Shown here piece by piece: positions 45,396-58,193 of a stretch of 64,000 nucleotides of DNA. Under the pieces are notes generated by a model that had not been told where the DNA came from, made no database searches, and worked only from the letters and a program-made list of their open reading frames with translations. The stretch lies in NCBI RefSeq assembly GCF_033170385.1, contig NZ_CP126170.1, forward strand, positions 2,690,001-2,754,000, read 5' to 3'. Numbering within the stretch: position 1 is the stretch's first letter; every line of letters starts with the position of its first letter. Source of the DNA: Xanthomonas rydalmerensis (GTDB lineage Bacteria > Pseudomonadota > Gammaproteobacteria > Xanthomonadales > Xanthomonadaceae). The translations under genes were made by a program, and so were the position numbers.

Positions 45396-47189
45396 ATGTT
45401 GAAATCACCCCCACCCGCCTTGCTGGACGAGCCGCAACGGCTCAGCGCCCTGCGCCAGCTGTGCCTGCTGGACACGCCCGCCGACCATGTCTTCGATCTG
45501 GTCACGCAGCTGGCGTCCCGCTACCTGCGGGTGCCGATCGCACTGGTCTCGCTGATCGACGAACAGCGCCAGTGGTTCAAGTCCCGGGTCGGCCTGGAGG
45601 CTGCGCAGACGCCACGCAGCCAAGCGTTCTGCGCGCATGCGATCCACAGCCCGGAACTGATGTTCGTGCCCGATGCGCGCCAGGATCCGCGCTTCCGCGA
45701 CAATCCGCTGGTCACCGGCCCGCCGTTCATCCGCTTCTACGCCGGTGCGCCGCTGCTGATGGCCGACGGCGCCAGCCTCGGCACGCTGTGCGTGATCGAC
45801 AGCGAGCCGCGCCACGAGTTCGACGAGGTCGCGCGCCGCACCCTGCAGGACCTGCGCGACCTGCTGATGGTCCGCATCGACACGCTGCGCAACAGCGGCT
45901 TCGTCGATGCGTTGACCGGCCTGCCCAATCGCAGCCGCTTCAACGACGACCTGACCATGTGGCTGTCGCTGCAGACCGCCGACCAGCACGACACGGCGGT
46001 GGCGATCGACGTGTGCGGCATCGACTATTTCCGCGACATGGTCAAGGCGCTGGGCTGGGAGTACGCCGAGGGCTACCTGCTGGCCGCGCGCGATCGCCTG
46101 CGCCAGGCGCTGGGTAGCCTGCCGCTGTACCGCATCGACACCACCACCTTCGTGTTCATCATGGAAGGCAGCGACACGGCGCATCTTGAGTACTGGTGCG
46201 AACACGTCTGCGACGCCTTCGCCGCGGCGATCGACCACCAGGGCATTCCGCATGCGGCCAGCCCTTCGCTGGGCGCAGTGCGCCTGGACGGGGCGCTCAG
46301 CGCCAACCACACGGTGCGCTCGCTGACCACCGCGGTGGACATGGCGCGCCAGCGCGGGCAGCGCTGGAGCCTGTACGAGCGCAGCCACGACGCCAGCCAG
46401 CGCAATGCCTTCCGGATCCTGGCCGCCTTGCCCGAGGCGCTGGAGGCACGGAACCAGCTGAGCCTGTATTACCAGCCGCGGGTGAGCCTGCGTAGTGGCG
46501 CATGCGTGGGCGTGGAAGCGCTGCTGCGCTGGCAGCATCCGTTGCTGGGCACGGTGGCGCCGAACGACTTCATTCCCTTGGCGGAAAAGACCGCGCTGAT
46601 GAGCCGGATCACCGCCTGGGTGCTGCGCACCGGCATCGCCCAGGCGGCGCTGTGGCAACAGCGTGGCTATACCTTCAGTGTGTCGCTGAACGTGTCGGCG
46701 GTGGACCTGGAACAGGCCGACTTCATCGCCCGGCTGCAGGCGCTGCTGCAGCAGCATGCGCTGGCGCCCGGCGCGCTGGAGATCGAGTTCACCGAGAGCG
46801 CGATGATCCGCGACCCGCAACGGGTGGCCGAGCAATTGCAGCAGATCAGCGCGCTCGGGGTGAAGATCGCCATCGACGACTTCGGCACCGGCTACAGCAA
46901 CCTTGGCTATCTCAAGAACATCCCGGCCAGCGCGCTGAAGATCGACCAGTCGTTCATCCGCGCCCTGCCCGGCAGCCGCAGCGACGGCATGCTGGTGCCG
47001 TCGATGATCCATCTCGGCCACGACTTCGGCCAGCAGGTGGTGGCCGAGGGCATCGAGAGCGAAACCGTGTACCGGATGCTGCGCGACTGGGGCTGCGACG
47101 AAGGCCAGGGCTACTGGATCGCGCGGCCGATGCCGGCCGACGCGCTCGACGCCTGGCTGGCCGAGCCGTGGCAGGGCGGCGACGCCTGA
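45396..47189 (+). CDS. GAF-GGDEF-EAL protein, probable c-di-GMP phosphodiesterase
   Basis: The 597-residue protein has an N-terminal GAF domain (about 20-160, with FCAHAI and GTLCVIDSEPR), a GGDEF-like domain (175-325) and an EAL domain (340-590). The GGDEF active loop is degraded to RIDTTTFVF, so no cyclase activity is expected. The EAL domain keeps GVEALLRW, NVSAVDL, EIEFTES, IDDFGTGYSNLGYLK, LKIDQSF and VVAEGIES, all metal and catalytic positions. It should hydrolyse c-di-GMP under control of a small-molecule or protein signal read by GAF. It starts 69 bases after the regulator gene and has no transmembrane segment. Confidence 0.9.
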   Translation: MLKSPPPALLDEPQRLSALRQLCLLDTPADHVFDLVTQLASRYLRVPIALVSLIDEQRQWFKSRVGLEAAQTPRSQAFCAHAIHSPELMFVPDARQDPRFRDNPLVTGPPFIRFYAGAPLLMADGASLGTLCVIDSEPRHEFDEVARRTLQDLRDLLMVRIDTLRNSGFVDALTGLPNRSRFNDDLTMWLSLQTADQHDTAVAIDVCGIDYFRDMVKALGWEYAEGYLLAARDRLRQALGSLPLYRIDTTTFVFIMEGSDTAHLEYWCEHVCDAFAAAIDHQGIPHAASPSLGAVRLDGALSANHTVRSLTTAVDMARQRGQRWSLYERSHDASQRNAFRILAALPEALEARNQLSLYYQPRVSLRSGACVGVEALLRWQHPLLGTVAPNDFIPLAEKTALMSRITAWVLRTGIAQAALWQQRGYTFSVSLNVSAVDLEQADFIARLQALLQQHALAPGALEIEFTESAMIRDPQRVAEQLQQISALGVKIAIDDFGTGYSNLGYLKNIPASALKIDQSFIRALPGSRSDGMLVPSMIHLGHDFGQQVVAEGIESETVYRMLRDWGCDEGQGYWIARPMPADALDAWLAEPWQGGDA

Positions 47190-47217
47190 GCGCGCCGCGC
47201 CACGGCCCGCCCGTGGC

Positions 47218-48780
47218 TCACCAGAACACCGCGTACAACGCCACTAGGATCGCGATCACCGCCGCGGCGCCGAGCTTGAAGCCCAGCGTGGTGCCGTAGC
47301 GCACGTCGTCGGTACGGATCAGGTCGCGCGCCGGCGCCTGCGGGGTCAGCAGCGACACCAGCACCGCCGCCACCAGCGACAGCACGAACACCAGGCCGAT
47401 GCGGTCCATGAACGGCAGTTCCGGCCACAGCTTCTTCAGCGCGAACGACAGCAGCACCGAGCCGATCGCCGCGGTCAGCGCGCCGGCCTCGTTGGCGCGC
47501 TTCCAGAACAGGCCGAGCATGAAGATCACCACCACGCCCGGGGTGAAGAAGCCGGTGAATTCCTGGATGAACTGGAAGCCCTGGTCGAAATTGCCCAGCA
47601 GCGGCCGCGCGGTGAGGATGCCGATCAGCACCGAGGCCACCGCGGCCACGCGGCCGACCCGCACCAGCTGCGGCTGGTCGGCCTGCGGGCGGAACTTGGC
47701 GTAGAAGTCCAGGGTGAAGATGGTCGCCACCGAATTGATCTTGGACGCCAGCGAAGCCACGATCGCCGCCACCAGCGCGGCGAACACCAGGCCGAGGATG
47801 CCGCTGGGCAGCAGTTGCATCATCGTCGGATAGGCCTGGTCGGGCTTGGCCAGGTCCGGCGCCAGCACCACCGCGGCGATGCCCGGCACCACCACCACCA
47901 CCGGCATCAGCAGCTTCAGGAACGCGGCGAACACCATGCCCTTCTGCGCCTCGCCGATGTTCTTGGCCGCCAGCGCGCGCTGGATGATGTACTGGTTGAA
48001 GCCCCAGTAGCTGATGTTCATCACCCACAAGCCGCCGATCAGCACGCTCAGGCCCGGCAGATCCTTGTAGAACGGGTTGTCCTTGGACAGGATCATGTGG
48101 AAATGCTCGGGGTGCGCGTTCCACAGGTGCCGGAAGCCGGCGAGCACGCCGGCACCGTCGCCGATCCGCGACAGGGTCAGGCCGGCGACCAGCAGGCCGC
48201 CGAGCACCAGCAGGGTGACCTGCACGATGTCGGTCAGCGCCACCGCCTTCAAGCCGCCGTACAACTGGTAGACCAGCGCGAACACGCCGATCAGCGCCAG
48301 CGCCAGCGTCTGGTCCATGCCGGTGACCTGGCTCACCGCGATCGAGCCGAGCCACAGGATCGAGGTCAGGTTGACGAACACGTACAGCAGCAGCCAGAAC
48401 ACCGCCATCAGCGTGCGGATCCACTTGCCGTAGCGCTGCTCCAGGAACTGCGGCATGGTGTAGATGCCGTTGCGCAGGAAGATCGGCAGGAAGAACTTGC
48501 CGACGATCAGCAACGTCAGCGCCGCCATCCATTCGTAGGAGGCGATCGCCAGGCCGATCGCGTAGCCGGAGCCGGCCATGCCGATGATCTGCTCGGCGGA
48601 GATGTTCGCCGCGATCAACGAGGCGCCGATCGCCCACCACGGCAGGGTCTTGCTGGCCAGGAAGTAGTCCTCGGCACTCTTGCGGTGCCCGGCCTTCTCC
48701 CGCGAGACCCATTGCGCGAGCATGAAGATGCCCGCCAGATACACCACCACGATCGCCACATCCAACGTCGCCAGACCCAC
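47218..48780 (-). CDS. Sodium/solute symporter (SSS family, vSGLT-like)
   Basis: The 520-residue protein has about 14 transmembrane helices. It starts at a GTG with AGGAG seven bases upstream. SAEDYFLASKTLPWWAIGAS and SLIAANISAEQIIGMAGSGY are typical of the sodium/galactose-glucose transporters, as is the sodium-site segment AALVAAIVASLASKINS. Being next to a GH3 beta-glucosidase on the same strand, 112 bases downstream of it, it probably imports a sugar released by that enzyme. Confidence 0.88.
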   Translation of the reverse strand: MGLATLDVAIVVVYLAGIFMLAQWVSREKAGHRKSAEDYFLASKTLPWWAIGASLIAANISAEQIIGMAGSGYAIGLAIASYEWMAALTLLIVGKFFLPIFLRNGIYTMPQFLEQRYGKWIRTLMAVFWLLLYVFVNLTSILWLGSIAVSQVTGMDQTLALALIGVFALVYQLYGGLKAVALTDIVQVTLLVLGGLLVAGLTLSRIGDGAGVLAGFRHLWNAHPEHFHMILSKDNPFYKDLPGLSVLIGGLWVMNISYWGFNQYIIQRALAAKNIGEAQKGMVFAAFLKLLMPVVVVVPGIAAVVLAPDLAKPDQAYPTMMQLLPSGILGLVFAALVAAIVASLASKINSVATIFTLDFYAKFRPQADQPQLVRVGRVAAVASVLIGILTARPLLGNFDQGFQFIQEFTGFFTPGVVVIFMLGLFWKRANEAGALTAAIGSVLLSFALKKLWPELPFMDRIGLVFVLSLVAAVLVSLLTPQAPARDLIRTDDVRYGTTLGFKLGAAAVIAILVALYAVFW

Positions 48781-48892
48781 TGCCTTCTCCTGCGGGCCGC
48801 AGCCCGGTTCGCATCGTTGTCCATGACGCCGCCCACCCGGGCGGCGCCGTTCGTATTTGCCATGGCGGCGCGGTGGCCGCCTGCACCGCCAC

Positions 48893-51484
<2,592 letters not shown>

Positions 51485-51902
51485 GAGACTCCCTCCCAGG
51501 AACGGCGAACGCATGCCATGTCGCGGCCGGACCGCACACGCCGAGTGCGGCCGGCGCCTACGCTTCCCGAATCGCCCCAAGCCTGTCAACCGCGCCGCGA
51601 GGTATGCCCCGATGCCGCCGGGATATCGGTTGACGCTATAGCGATGGAATACCGGCTTCGCTTGTGCGGGGCCGCATCCGGGTCATTGACCGCGCTCCCC
51701 GGTGCCATCCGCCGCGACGGCGTTTGCTGCATCGCAATATCGAGTGGAGCGCGCACTGCGCAAGGCGCAGCCGTGTTCGACGCGTCTGCCGACGGCGCGT
51801 GCGTTCGCAGGTTTCAAACAAATGTCACCAAGCGCACCTAGGTTGGACCGCGCCGGCACAGAGGGGAGTGACCGGTATCCCGCCTTTCTGGAGAGTCCCC
51901 CG
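51485..51902. other. Divergent promoter region between the GH3 gene and the PhoX-like gene
   Basis: 418 bases hold no credible gene. CGCTATAGCG, a 10-bp palindrome, lies at 51634-51643 next to TTGAC and could be an operator for the GH3 gene. A Pho-box-like pair of direct repeats is annotated separately. The remainder shows nothing recognisable. Confidence 0.5.
51811..51828 (+). promoter_or_regulatory. Pho-box-like direct repeat
   Basis: GTTTCAA-ACAA-ATGTCAC has two 7-base half-sites spaced 11 bases apart, as in the PhoB box CTGTCAT-N4-CTGTCAT (four and five matches of seven). It lies 75 bases before the start of a phosphatase gene, and no clear -35 is present, as usual for PhoB-activated promoters. 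Confidence 0.5.
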
Positions 51903-53867
51903 ATGTCGCATCTCCCCGATTCCGGTCGCCGCCGAGCGTTGCGCCTGCTGGCCGGCACCTCCCTGCTGCCGCTGGGCAGTCTTTCCGCCGCCGCGTTGGC
52001 GAGCGATCCTGCGGCCGCGCGTCTGCCGCCCCTGCCCGCGCCGCGGCCAGGCCGCCCGCCACGGCCGCGCGTGCGCGCGGTCAGCTTCGACGGCATGGCG
52101 GCTCCGTCGCTGGCCGAGCCGGCGGCGATGGCCACCACCAGCGTGCGCTCGCATGTCGAGGTGATCCTGCACGACGGCAGTCGCCAACGCTTCGCCCTGG
52201 CCTACCGGCCGTTCTTCATGACCGGCGACCAGGTCCCCGACGGTAAGGGCGGCACCGTGCTGGCCGGCGGCTACTACGACATCCACAACCGGCCGATCCT
52301 GGATCGCTCGATCCCCGGCAGCGAACGCCCGTTCTTCTCGGACTGTCCCGATGGCTCGTCGCTGCTGACCCTGCCGCATGCGCAGGTGCCCGGCGTGCGC
52401 GGCAACACGGTGTTCGCGGTGGTGCAGTTCGAATACACCACGCGCGATCTCGCCGGCAACGGCACCTATCGCCAGCTGCCGGCGCCGATCGCGGTGCTGA
52501 CCCTGGACCAGGACCCGCGCACCGGCCACCTGCGCCTGGTCAAGTACCACAACGTCGACACCTCGGCGGTCCACGGCCTGTGGACCACCTGTGGCGCCAG
52601 CCTTTCGCCCTGGAACACGCACCTGTCCAGCGAAGAATACGAACCCGATGCCGCCAGCATCGCCGGCAACACCCAATTCCAGCGCTTCAGCGAACACCTC
52701 TACGGCGATCCCACGCGCGCCAACCCGTATCACTACGGGCACCTGCCCGAAGTGACCGTGCACGCCGACGGCAGCGGCAGCATCCGCAAGCACTACTGTC
52801 TGGGCCGCATCTCGCACGAATTGGTGCAGGTGATGCCGGACCGGCGCACCGTGCTGATGGGCGACGATGCCAGCAACGGCGGCCTGTTCCTGTTCGTTGC
52901 CGACCGCGACTGCGACCTGTCCAGCGGCACCCTGTACGTGGCGAAGTGGCGACAGCGCTCGGCCAGCGGCCCCGGCGCGGCCACGCTGGACTGGATCCGC
53001 CTGGGCAGCGCCTGCAGCGACGAGATCGAAGCGATGGCCGACGTGCTGCGCATCGACGACATCATGGACGTGGCCACGCGCGATCCGGGCGACCCCAGCT
53101 ACACCCGCATTCCCTACAGCGGCGGCTTCAACTGGGTGCGGCTGCGCCCGGGCATGGAACAGGCCGCCGCCTTCCTGGAAACCCACCGCTACGCCGCGCT
53201 GGTCGGCGGCAGCCTGGGTTTCACCAAGATGGAAGGCACCACGGTCGACACCCGCGACCGCATCGTCTACTCGGCGATGTCCTACATCCAGGGCAGCATG
53301 CTCGACGGTTCCGGCGACATCCGCGTGGAAGGCCCGACCGCCGGCGCGATCTATGCGCTGCCGCTGCGCGGCGGCCAGCGCGACCATCTCGGCCAGCCGA
53401 TCCGCAGCGAGTGGGTGCCGGTGTCCATGAGTGCCCCGCCCGCGCTGGTCGGTCGCGATCTGCCCGCAGCCGATGCACTGGGCAATCTGGCCGACCCGGA
53501 GCGCATCGCCAATCCGGACAACATCAAGTTCTCGGAACGCTTGCGCACACTGTTCATCGGCGAGGACAGCGCCATGCACGTGAACAACTTCCTGTGGGCC
53601 TACAACGTCGACACCGGCAAGCTGTCGCGCCTGCTGTCGGTGCCGGCCGGCGCCGAATCCACCGGCCTGCACGCGGTCGACGAGATCCACGGCTGGACCT
53701 ACGTGATGAGCAACTTCCAGCATCCCGGCGACTGGGAAAGCCCGCTGCACGACAAGGTCAAGGCGCAGCTGGATCCGTTGATCCGCGCCAACTACAAGGA
53801 CCGCTACGGCGCGGCGGTGGGCTATCTCACCGGCGACCCGGTCGGGTTGCGCCTGGACGACGCATAG
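51903..53867 (+). CDS. PhoX-type (DUF839) alkaline phosphatase, Tat-exported
   Basis: The 654-residue product has an N-terminal twin-arginine-like signal (GRRRALRLLAGTSLLPLGSL) ending LSAAALAS, in keeping with the cofactor-loaded PhoX enzymes exported by Tat. The DUF839 beta-propeller has CGASLSPWNTHLSSEEYEPD, YHYGHLPEV, GRISHELVQVMPD and MGDDASNGGLFLFVADRD, which supply the carboxylate ligands of the Fe/Ca cofactor. GGAGAG precedes the ATG at 51903. It probably releases phosphate from organic phosphoesters in the periplasm under phosphate starvation. Confidence 0.85.
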   Translation: MSHLPDSGRRRALRLLAGTSLLPLGSLSAAALASDPAAARLPPLPAPRPGRPPRPRVRAVSFDGMAAPSLAEPAAMATTSVRSHVEVILHDGSRQRFALAYRPFFMTGDQVPDGKGGTVLAGGYYDIHNRPILDRSIPGSERPFFSDCPDGSSLLTLPHAQVPGVRGNTVFAVVQFEYTTRDLAGNGTYRQLPAPIAVLTLDQDPRTGHLRLVKYHNVDTSAVHGLWTTCGASLSPWNTHLSSEEYEPDAASIAGNTQFQRFSEHLYGDPTRANPYHYGHLPEVTVHADGSGSIRKHYCLGRISHELVQVMPDRRTVLMGDDASNGGLFLFVADRDCDLSSGTLYVAKWRQRSASGPGAATLDWIRLGSACSDEIEAMADVLRIDDIMDVATRDPGDPSYTRIPYSGGFNWVRLRPGMEQAAAFLETHRYAALVGGSLGFTKMEGTTVDTRDRIVYSAMSYIQGSMLDGSGDIRVEGPTAGAIYALPLRGGQRDHLGQPIRSEWVPVSMSAPPALVGRDLPAADALGNLADPERIANPDNIKFSERLRTLFIGEDSAMHVNNFLWAYNVDTGKLSRLLSVPAGAESTGLHAVDEIHGWTYVMSNFQHPGDWESPLHDKVKAQLDPLIRANYKDRYGAAVGYLTGDPVGLRLDDA

Positions 53868-53931
53868 AACGCCGCACGGCGCCCGAAGGATCGCGCGAGC
53901 CCTTGGCTCGCGCGATCGGATGCGTTCTCGC

Positions 53932-55446
53932 TCAGCCCTGCAACCGCGCCAGCACCGCGCGCGTGACCGGATCGGCAACCTCGGTGGACTGGCCCTGCAG
54001 CGCCGGCAGCAGCTGGCTGGCCAGTTGCTTGCCCAGTTCGACGCCGAACTGGTCGAAGGCGTTGATGCCCCAGACCACCGACTGCACATACACGCTGTGC
54101 TCGTACATGGCGATCAGCGCGCCCAGCGCCTGCGGGGTCAGCGCGTCGAGCAGGATCAGCGTGCTCGGGCGGCCGCCCGGGTAGTCGCGGGCCGGATCGT
54201 CGCTGCCCTGCCCGTTCGCCAGCGCCTCGGTCTGCGCCAGCAGGTTGGCCAGCAGCGCCTGGTGGTTGACGGTGTACGGGTCGTCGTTGCGGATGCAGCC
54301 GATGAAGTCGGCCGGCACGATGCTGGTGCCCTGGTGCAGCGCCTGGAAGAAACTGTGCTGCACGTCGGTGCCGGCGCCGCCCCACCACACCGGCACGGTA
54401 TCGGCCTCGACCGGGCTGCCGTCCAGCCGCACGCGCTTGCCCAGGCTTTCCATCACCAACTGCTGCAGGTAGGCCGGCAGCAGCGCCAGGCGCTGGTCGT
54501 AGGTCATCACCGCCTGCGTCGCGTAGCCGAGCAGGTTGCGGTTCCACAGCGTGGTCAGGCCGTGCAGCACAGCCACGTTGCGCTCCAGCGGCGCGTTCAG
54601 GGCGTGCGCGTCGAACTGCGCGGCGCCATCCAGCAACTGTTCGAAGGCGTCGGCGCCGATCGCCAGCGCGATCGGGAAGCCCACCGCCGACCACAGCGAG
54701 TAGCGGCCGCCGACCCAGTCCCACATCGGCAGCACGCGGCCGGCGGCGATGTCGAAGGCCTTGGCGGCGCGTTCGGGATTGGCGCTGACCGCGTACAGGC
54801 GCTCGCTGCCGCCCAGCCAGTCGCGCAGGATCTGGCCGTTGAGCAGGGTTTCCTGGGTGCCGAAGGTCTTGGAGATCAGCACGCCGGCGGTGCGCGCCGG
54901 GTCCAGCGTGGCCAGGGTGCGCTGCATCGCCGCGCCGTCCACGTTGGAGACGAAGTGCACGCGGAAGCGCGCGCCGGTGGCCGGACGCAGCGCATCGGCG
55001 ACCAGGCGCGGGCCCAGATCGGAGCCGCCGATGCCGACGCTGACGATGTCGGTGACCTCGGTCTGCGCCAATGCATCGATCAGCCCGCGCATGCGCTGCT
55101 GCACCTCGCGCGCGCTGGCGTGGGCCTGGCTGGCCACCGGCGCGCCGGTGAGGTCGCCGCGCAGCGCGGTGTGCAACGCGGCGCGGCCCTCGGTGACATT
55201 GACCGTCTCGCCGCGGAACAGGCGCTGGAAGGCACCGGCCAGGTCGTGCTCGGCGGCCAGCGCCAGCAACGCGTCGAGCGCGGCGCGGTCGTACTTCTGC
55301 CGCGCGAAATTGAAGTACAGCGGTCCGACCTGCAGCGCCAACGTCTCGGCACGGCCGGGTTCGGCCGCCAGCAGGTCGGGAAGGCGCGCCCCGCGCAGGC
55401 GCTGGGCGTGGGAATGCAGTGCGTCGAAACCGGTGGACTGTGTCAT
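53932..55446 (-). CDS. pgi: Glucose-6-phosphate isomerase
   Basis: This 504-residue enzyme interconverts glucose-6-phosphate and fructose-6-phosphate. Visible motifs are [27 protein letters not shown], the signature [15 protein letters not shown] and [14 protein letters not shown] with the C-terminal catalytic Lys. It overlaps panD by ATGA and is the last gene of a run starting with pcnB. This linkage with pantothenate synthesis has no obvious biochemical reason. Confidence 0.97.
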   Translation of the reverse strand: MTQSTGFDALHSHAQRLRGARLPDLLAAEPGRAETLALQVGPLYFNFARQKYDRAALDALLALAAEHDLAGAFQRLFRGETVNVTEGRAALHTALRGDLTGAPVASQAHASAREVQQRMRGLIDALAQTEVTDIVSVGIGGSDLGPRLVADALRPATGARFRVHFVSNVDGAAMQRTLATLDPARTAGVLISKTFGTQETLLNGQILRDWLGGSERLYAVSANPERAAKAFDIAAGRVLPMWDWVGGRYSLWSAVGFPIALAIGADAFEQLLDGAAQFDAHALNAPLERNVAVLHGLTTLWNRNLLGYATQAVMTYDQRLALLPAYLQQLVMESLGKRVRLDGSPVEADTVPVWWGGAGTDVQHSFFQALHQGTSIVPADFIGCIRNDDPYTVNHQALLANLLAQTEALANGQGSDDPARDYPGGRPSTLILLDALTPQALGALIAMYEHSVYVQSVVWGINAFDQFGVELGKQLASQLLPALQGQSTEVADPVTRAVLARLQG

Positions 55447-55823
55447 GCGGCCTGCTTTGGGATGCTGTGGTTGGTGTGGGTGATCTTGTTCTTGCCGTCC
55501 ACGTAGACCAGGGTCGGCTGGAAGCGCGCGGCTTCCTCTTCGCTCATGCCGGCGAAGGCGGCGATGATGATCAGGTCGCCGACCTGCACGTGGCGCGCGG
55601 CGCCGCCGTTGAGCGAAATGATGCCGCTGCCCTCGTCGGCGCGGATCGCGTAGGTGCTGAACCGCGCACCATTGGTCACGTCCCAGATGTGCACCTGCTC
55701 GAACTCGCGGATGCCGGTCGCGTCCAGCAGCAGCCCGTCGATGGCGATCGAGCCCTCGTAGTTCAGCTCGGAATGGGTGACGGTGGCGCGGTGGATCTTG
55801 GTCTTCAACAGGCTCAGTTGCAT
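55443..55823 (-). CDS. panD: Aspartate 1-decarboxylase proenzyme
   Basis: This 126-residue proenzyme makes beta-alanine for pantothenate. The self-cleavage site is YEG-SIAID (Gly24-Ser25), which generates the pyruvoyl group. [12 protein letters not shown] carries the substrate-binding Lys9 and the conserved His11. It is separated from panC by a REP-containing gap of 174 bases. Confidence 0.97.
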   Translation of the reverse strand: MQLSLLKTKIHRATVTHSELNYEGSIAIDGLLLDATGIREFEQVHIWDVTNGARFSTYAIRADEGSGIISLNGGAARHVQVGDLIIIAAFAGMSEEEAARFQPTLVYVDGKNKITHTNHSIPKQAA

Positions 55824-55907
55824 GGCACGGGACTGCGGTCAGGAAAGACGCGCAGTTTAGCAGCCGAGGGGTTAGCTGGCGGTGGTGAGGCGCGGCCTCA
55901 AACCATC

Positions 55908-55971
55908 GTAGGAGCGGCTTCAGCCGCGACCGCCCCCGCGGGAAAGCCTGTCGCGGCTGAAGCCGCTCCTG
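55908..55971. repeat. REP hairpin between panC and panD
   Basis: GTAGGAGCGGCTTCAGCCGC pairs with GCGGCTGAAGCCGCTCCTGC (one end mismatch) around a GC-rich loop. It interrupts the pan series and may set different mRNA levels for the two sides. Confidence 0.9.
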
Positions 55972-55997
55972 CGACAACGACCCTAGGCCTGCCTTGC

Positions 55998-56837
55998 TCA
56001 GAATTCCAGGTTGTCGATCAGCCGGGTGCGGCCCAGGCGCGCGGCGATCAGCGCCACGCGCGGACCGCGGCCGTCCTGCGGCTCGCTCAGGTCGGGCGCG
56101 CGCAGCACGCTGTAGTCGACCTCGAAGCCGGCCGCCTGCAGCTGCGCGGTCGCCGCCGCCTCCACCTCCGCGCGCGGGCGCCCGGCCAGGTGGGCCTCGC
56201 GCATCGCCAGCAGGGTGCGGTGGATGTGCGTGGCACGCGGCCGCTCCTCGGCCGACAGGTACTGGTTGCGCGAACTCATCGCCAGGCCGTCGGCCTCACG
56301 CACGATGCCACCGCCGAGGATCTCGATCGGGAACGCCAGGTCGGCGACCATCTGCCGGATCACCGCCAGCTGCTGGTAGTCCTTCTTGCCGAACGCGGCC
56401 AGGTCCGGCTGCACCTGGTTGAACAGGCGCGCGACCACGGTGCACACGCCATCGAAATGGCCGGGCCGGCAGGCGCCTTCCAGCACCTCGCTGACGCCCG
56501 GGGTGTGCATGCGCAACGCCAGCTCCACGCCCAGCGGATACATGCTCTCCACCGTCGGCAGCCACAGCACGTCGCAGCCGGCGCCTTCCAGGCCGCTGGT
56601 GTCGGCCTCGGGCGTGCGCGGATAGCGGGTGAAATCCTCGTTCGGACCGAACTGGGTCGGGTTGACGAACACGCTGGACACCACGCGGTCGGCGTATTGC
56701 CGCGCCAGCATCACCAGCGAGAAATGTCCGGCATGCAGGTTGCCCATGGTCGGCACGAAGGCCACGCGCAGGCCCTGCCGCTTCCAGCCGGAAACGGTGG
56801 CGCGCAGCCGGGCCAGGTCGGTGATGGTCTCGATCAT
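55998..56837 (-). CDS. panC: Pantoate-beta-alanine ligase
   Basis: This 279-residue nucleotidyltransferase-fold enzyme joins pantoate and beta-alanine using ATP. It has [14 protein letters not shown] (HxGH motif), [29 protein letters not shown] and the KMSKS-like MSSRNQYLS. It overlaps panB by ATGA. Confidence 0.97.
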   Translation of the reverse strand: MIETITDLARLRATVSGWKRQGLRVAFVPTMGNLHAGHFSLVMLARQYADRVVSSVFVNPTQFGPNEDFTRYPRTPEADTSGLEGAGCDVLWLPTVESMYPLGVELALRMHTPGVSEVLEGACRPGHFDGVCTVVARLFNQVQPDLAAFGKKDYQQLAVIRQMVADLAFPIEILGGGIVREADGLAMSSRNQYLSAEERPRATHIHRTLLAMREAHLAGRPRAEVEAAATAQLQAAGFEVDYSVLRAPDLSEPQDGRGPRVALIAARLGRTRLIDNLEF

Positions 56838-57652
56838 TTGGCGTAGGCGTGTTCGGCGTCGGGGAAGGTACCGGCGCGCACCGCGTCGGCGTAGGCGCTC
56901 ACCGCCCCGGCGATGGAACCGCCTTCGGCCAGGAAATCCTTGACGAAGCGCGGACGGCGGTGGCCGCTGTCCAGACCGAGGAAATCGTGCATCACCAGCA
57001 CCTGGCCGTCGCAATCGGGGCCGGCGCCGATGCCGATGGTGGGGATCCCGATCTCGGCGGTGATCCGCGCGGCCAGCGGCGACGGCACGCATTCCAGCAC
57101 CAGCAGCGCGGCGCCGGCCGCGGCGACCGCCTTGGCGTCGGCGAGCAGCTTGGCCGCGGCCGCCTCTTCGCGCCCCTGGATCTTGTAGCCGCCGAAAGTC
57201 AGCACCGACTGCGGGGTCAGGCCCAGGTGCGAGCACACCGGGATGTCGCGTTCGCTGAGGAAACGGATCACGTCCAGCTTGTGCCCGGCGCCCTCCAGCT
57301 TGACCATCTCCGCACCGGCCTGCAGCAGCCGGGTCGACGCATCCAGCGCGCGCTCGGGCGTGGCATCGGACTGGAACGGCAGGTCGGCCACCAGCAGCGC
57401 GCGTTGCAGCACCCGCGCCACCGCGGCGGTGTGGTAGACGATGTCGTCCACGGTCACCGGCAGGGTCGAGTCGTGGCCCTGCACCACCATGCCCAGCGAA
57501 TCGCCGATCAGGATCAGGTCCACGCCATTGGCGTCGAACGCACGCGCGAAGCCGGCGTCGTAGGCGGTCAGCATCACCAGCTTCTGCTGGCGGCGCTTGG
57601 CCTCGGCCAGGGCGGGAACGGTCCAGGGCTTGCTGTCGGCGTGGCTGCTCAT
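56834..57652 (-). CDS. panB: 3-methyl-2-oxobutanoate hydroxymethyltransferase
   Basis: This 272-residue barrel enzyme forms ketopantoate from 2-oxoisovalerate. Motifs are [33 protein letters not shown] (metal-binding Asp), VKLEGAG and [15 protein letters not shown] with the catalytic Glu nearby in LECVPSPLA. It starts 31 bases after folK. Confidence 0.97.
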   Translation of the reverse strand: MSSHADSKPWTVPALAEAKRRQQKLVMLTAYDAGFARAFDANGVDLILIGDSLGMVVQGHDSTLPVTVDDIVYHTAAVARVLQRALLVADLPFQSDATPERALDASTRLLQAGAEMVKLEGAGHKLDVIRFLSERDIPVCSHLGLTPQSVLTFGGYKIQGREEAAAAKLLADAKAVAAAGAALLVLECVPSPLAARITAEIGIPTIGIGAGPDCDGQVLVMHDFLGLDSGHRRPRFVKDFLAEGGSIAGAVSAYADAVRAGTFPDAEHAYAK

Positions 57653-57683
57653 AAGCTCATGTGCTGCGGTAATGAGCCGAGCA

Positions 57684-58193
57684 TTATCTACCGATTGGCA
57701 CGATCCCGCCGGTTTCGATGCGGTCGCGGACGTCACGCACCGTTCCATGCCCCGGAACGATTGCCTCGGCGGCGATCTCGGCCAGCGGCAGCAGCACGAA
57801 GGCACGCTCGTGCAGGAACGGATGCGGCACCTGCAGCCCGGGCAGGTCGATCACCGCCTCGGCGTACAGCAGCAGGTCCAGGTCCAGGGTGCGCGGGCCC
57901 CAGCGTTCGCCGGGCAGGCGCTGGCGGCCGTGGCGGCTTTCCAGGTCCAGCAGCGACTGCAGCAAGGCCGGCGCCGGCAGCGTGGTGGCCACCAGCGCCG
58001 CGGCGTTGATGAAGTCCGGCTGGTCCTCGCGGCCCCAGGCCGGGCTGCGGTACAGCTGCGAGGCGCGCAGCAGGCGGGTCTGCGGCAAGGTATCGAGCGC
58101 GGCCAGGGCCGCGCGCAGGGTCGCCGCGGCATCGCCGAGGTTGCCGCCCAGGCCGATGCAGGCCTGGACCGGCGTCTCCACAACGGCGCTCAC
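57684..58193 (-). CDS. folK: 2-amino-4-hydroxy-6-hydroxymethyldihydropteridine pyrophosphokinase
   Basis: This 169-residue HPPK transfers pyrophosphate to the pterin in folate synthesis. It has [46 protein letters not shown] (the metal-binding Asp pair) and [15 protein letters not shown]. It starts at a GTG that overlaps the pcnB stop (GTGA). Another folate gene, folE2, lies about 2 kb away beyond the tRNA. Confidence 0.95.
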   Translation of the reverse strand: MSAVVETPVQACIGLGGNLGDAAATLRAALAALDTLPQTRLLRASQLYRSPAWGREDQPDFINAAALVATTLPAPALLQSLLDLESRHGRQRLPGERWGPRTLDLDLLLYAEAVIDLPGLQVPHPFLHERAFVLLPLAEIAAEAIVPGHGTVRDVRDRIETGGIVPIGR

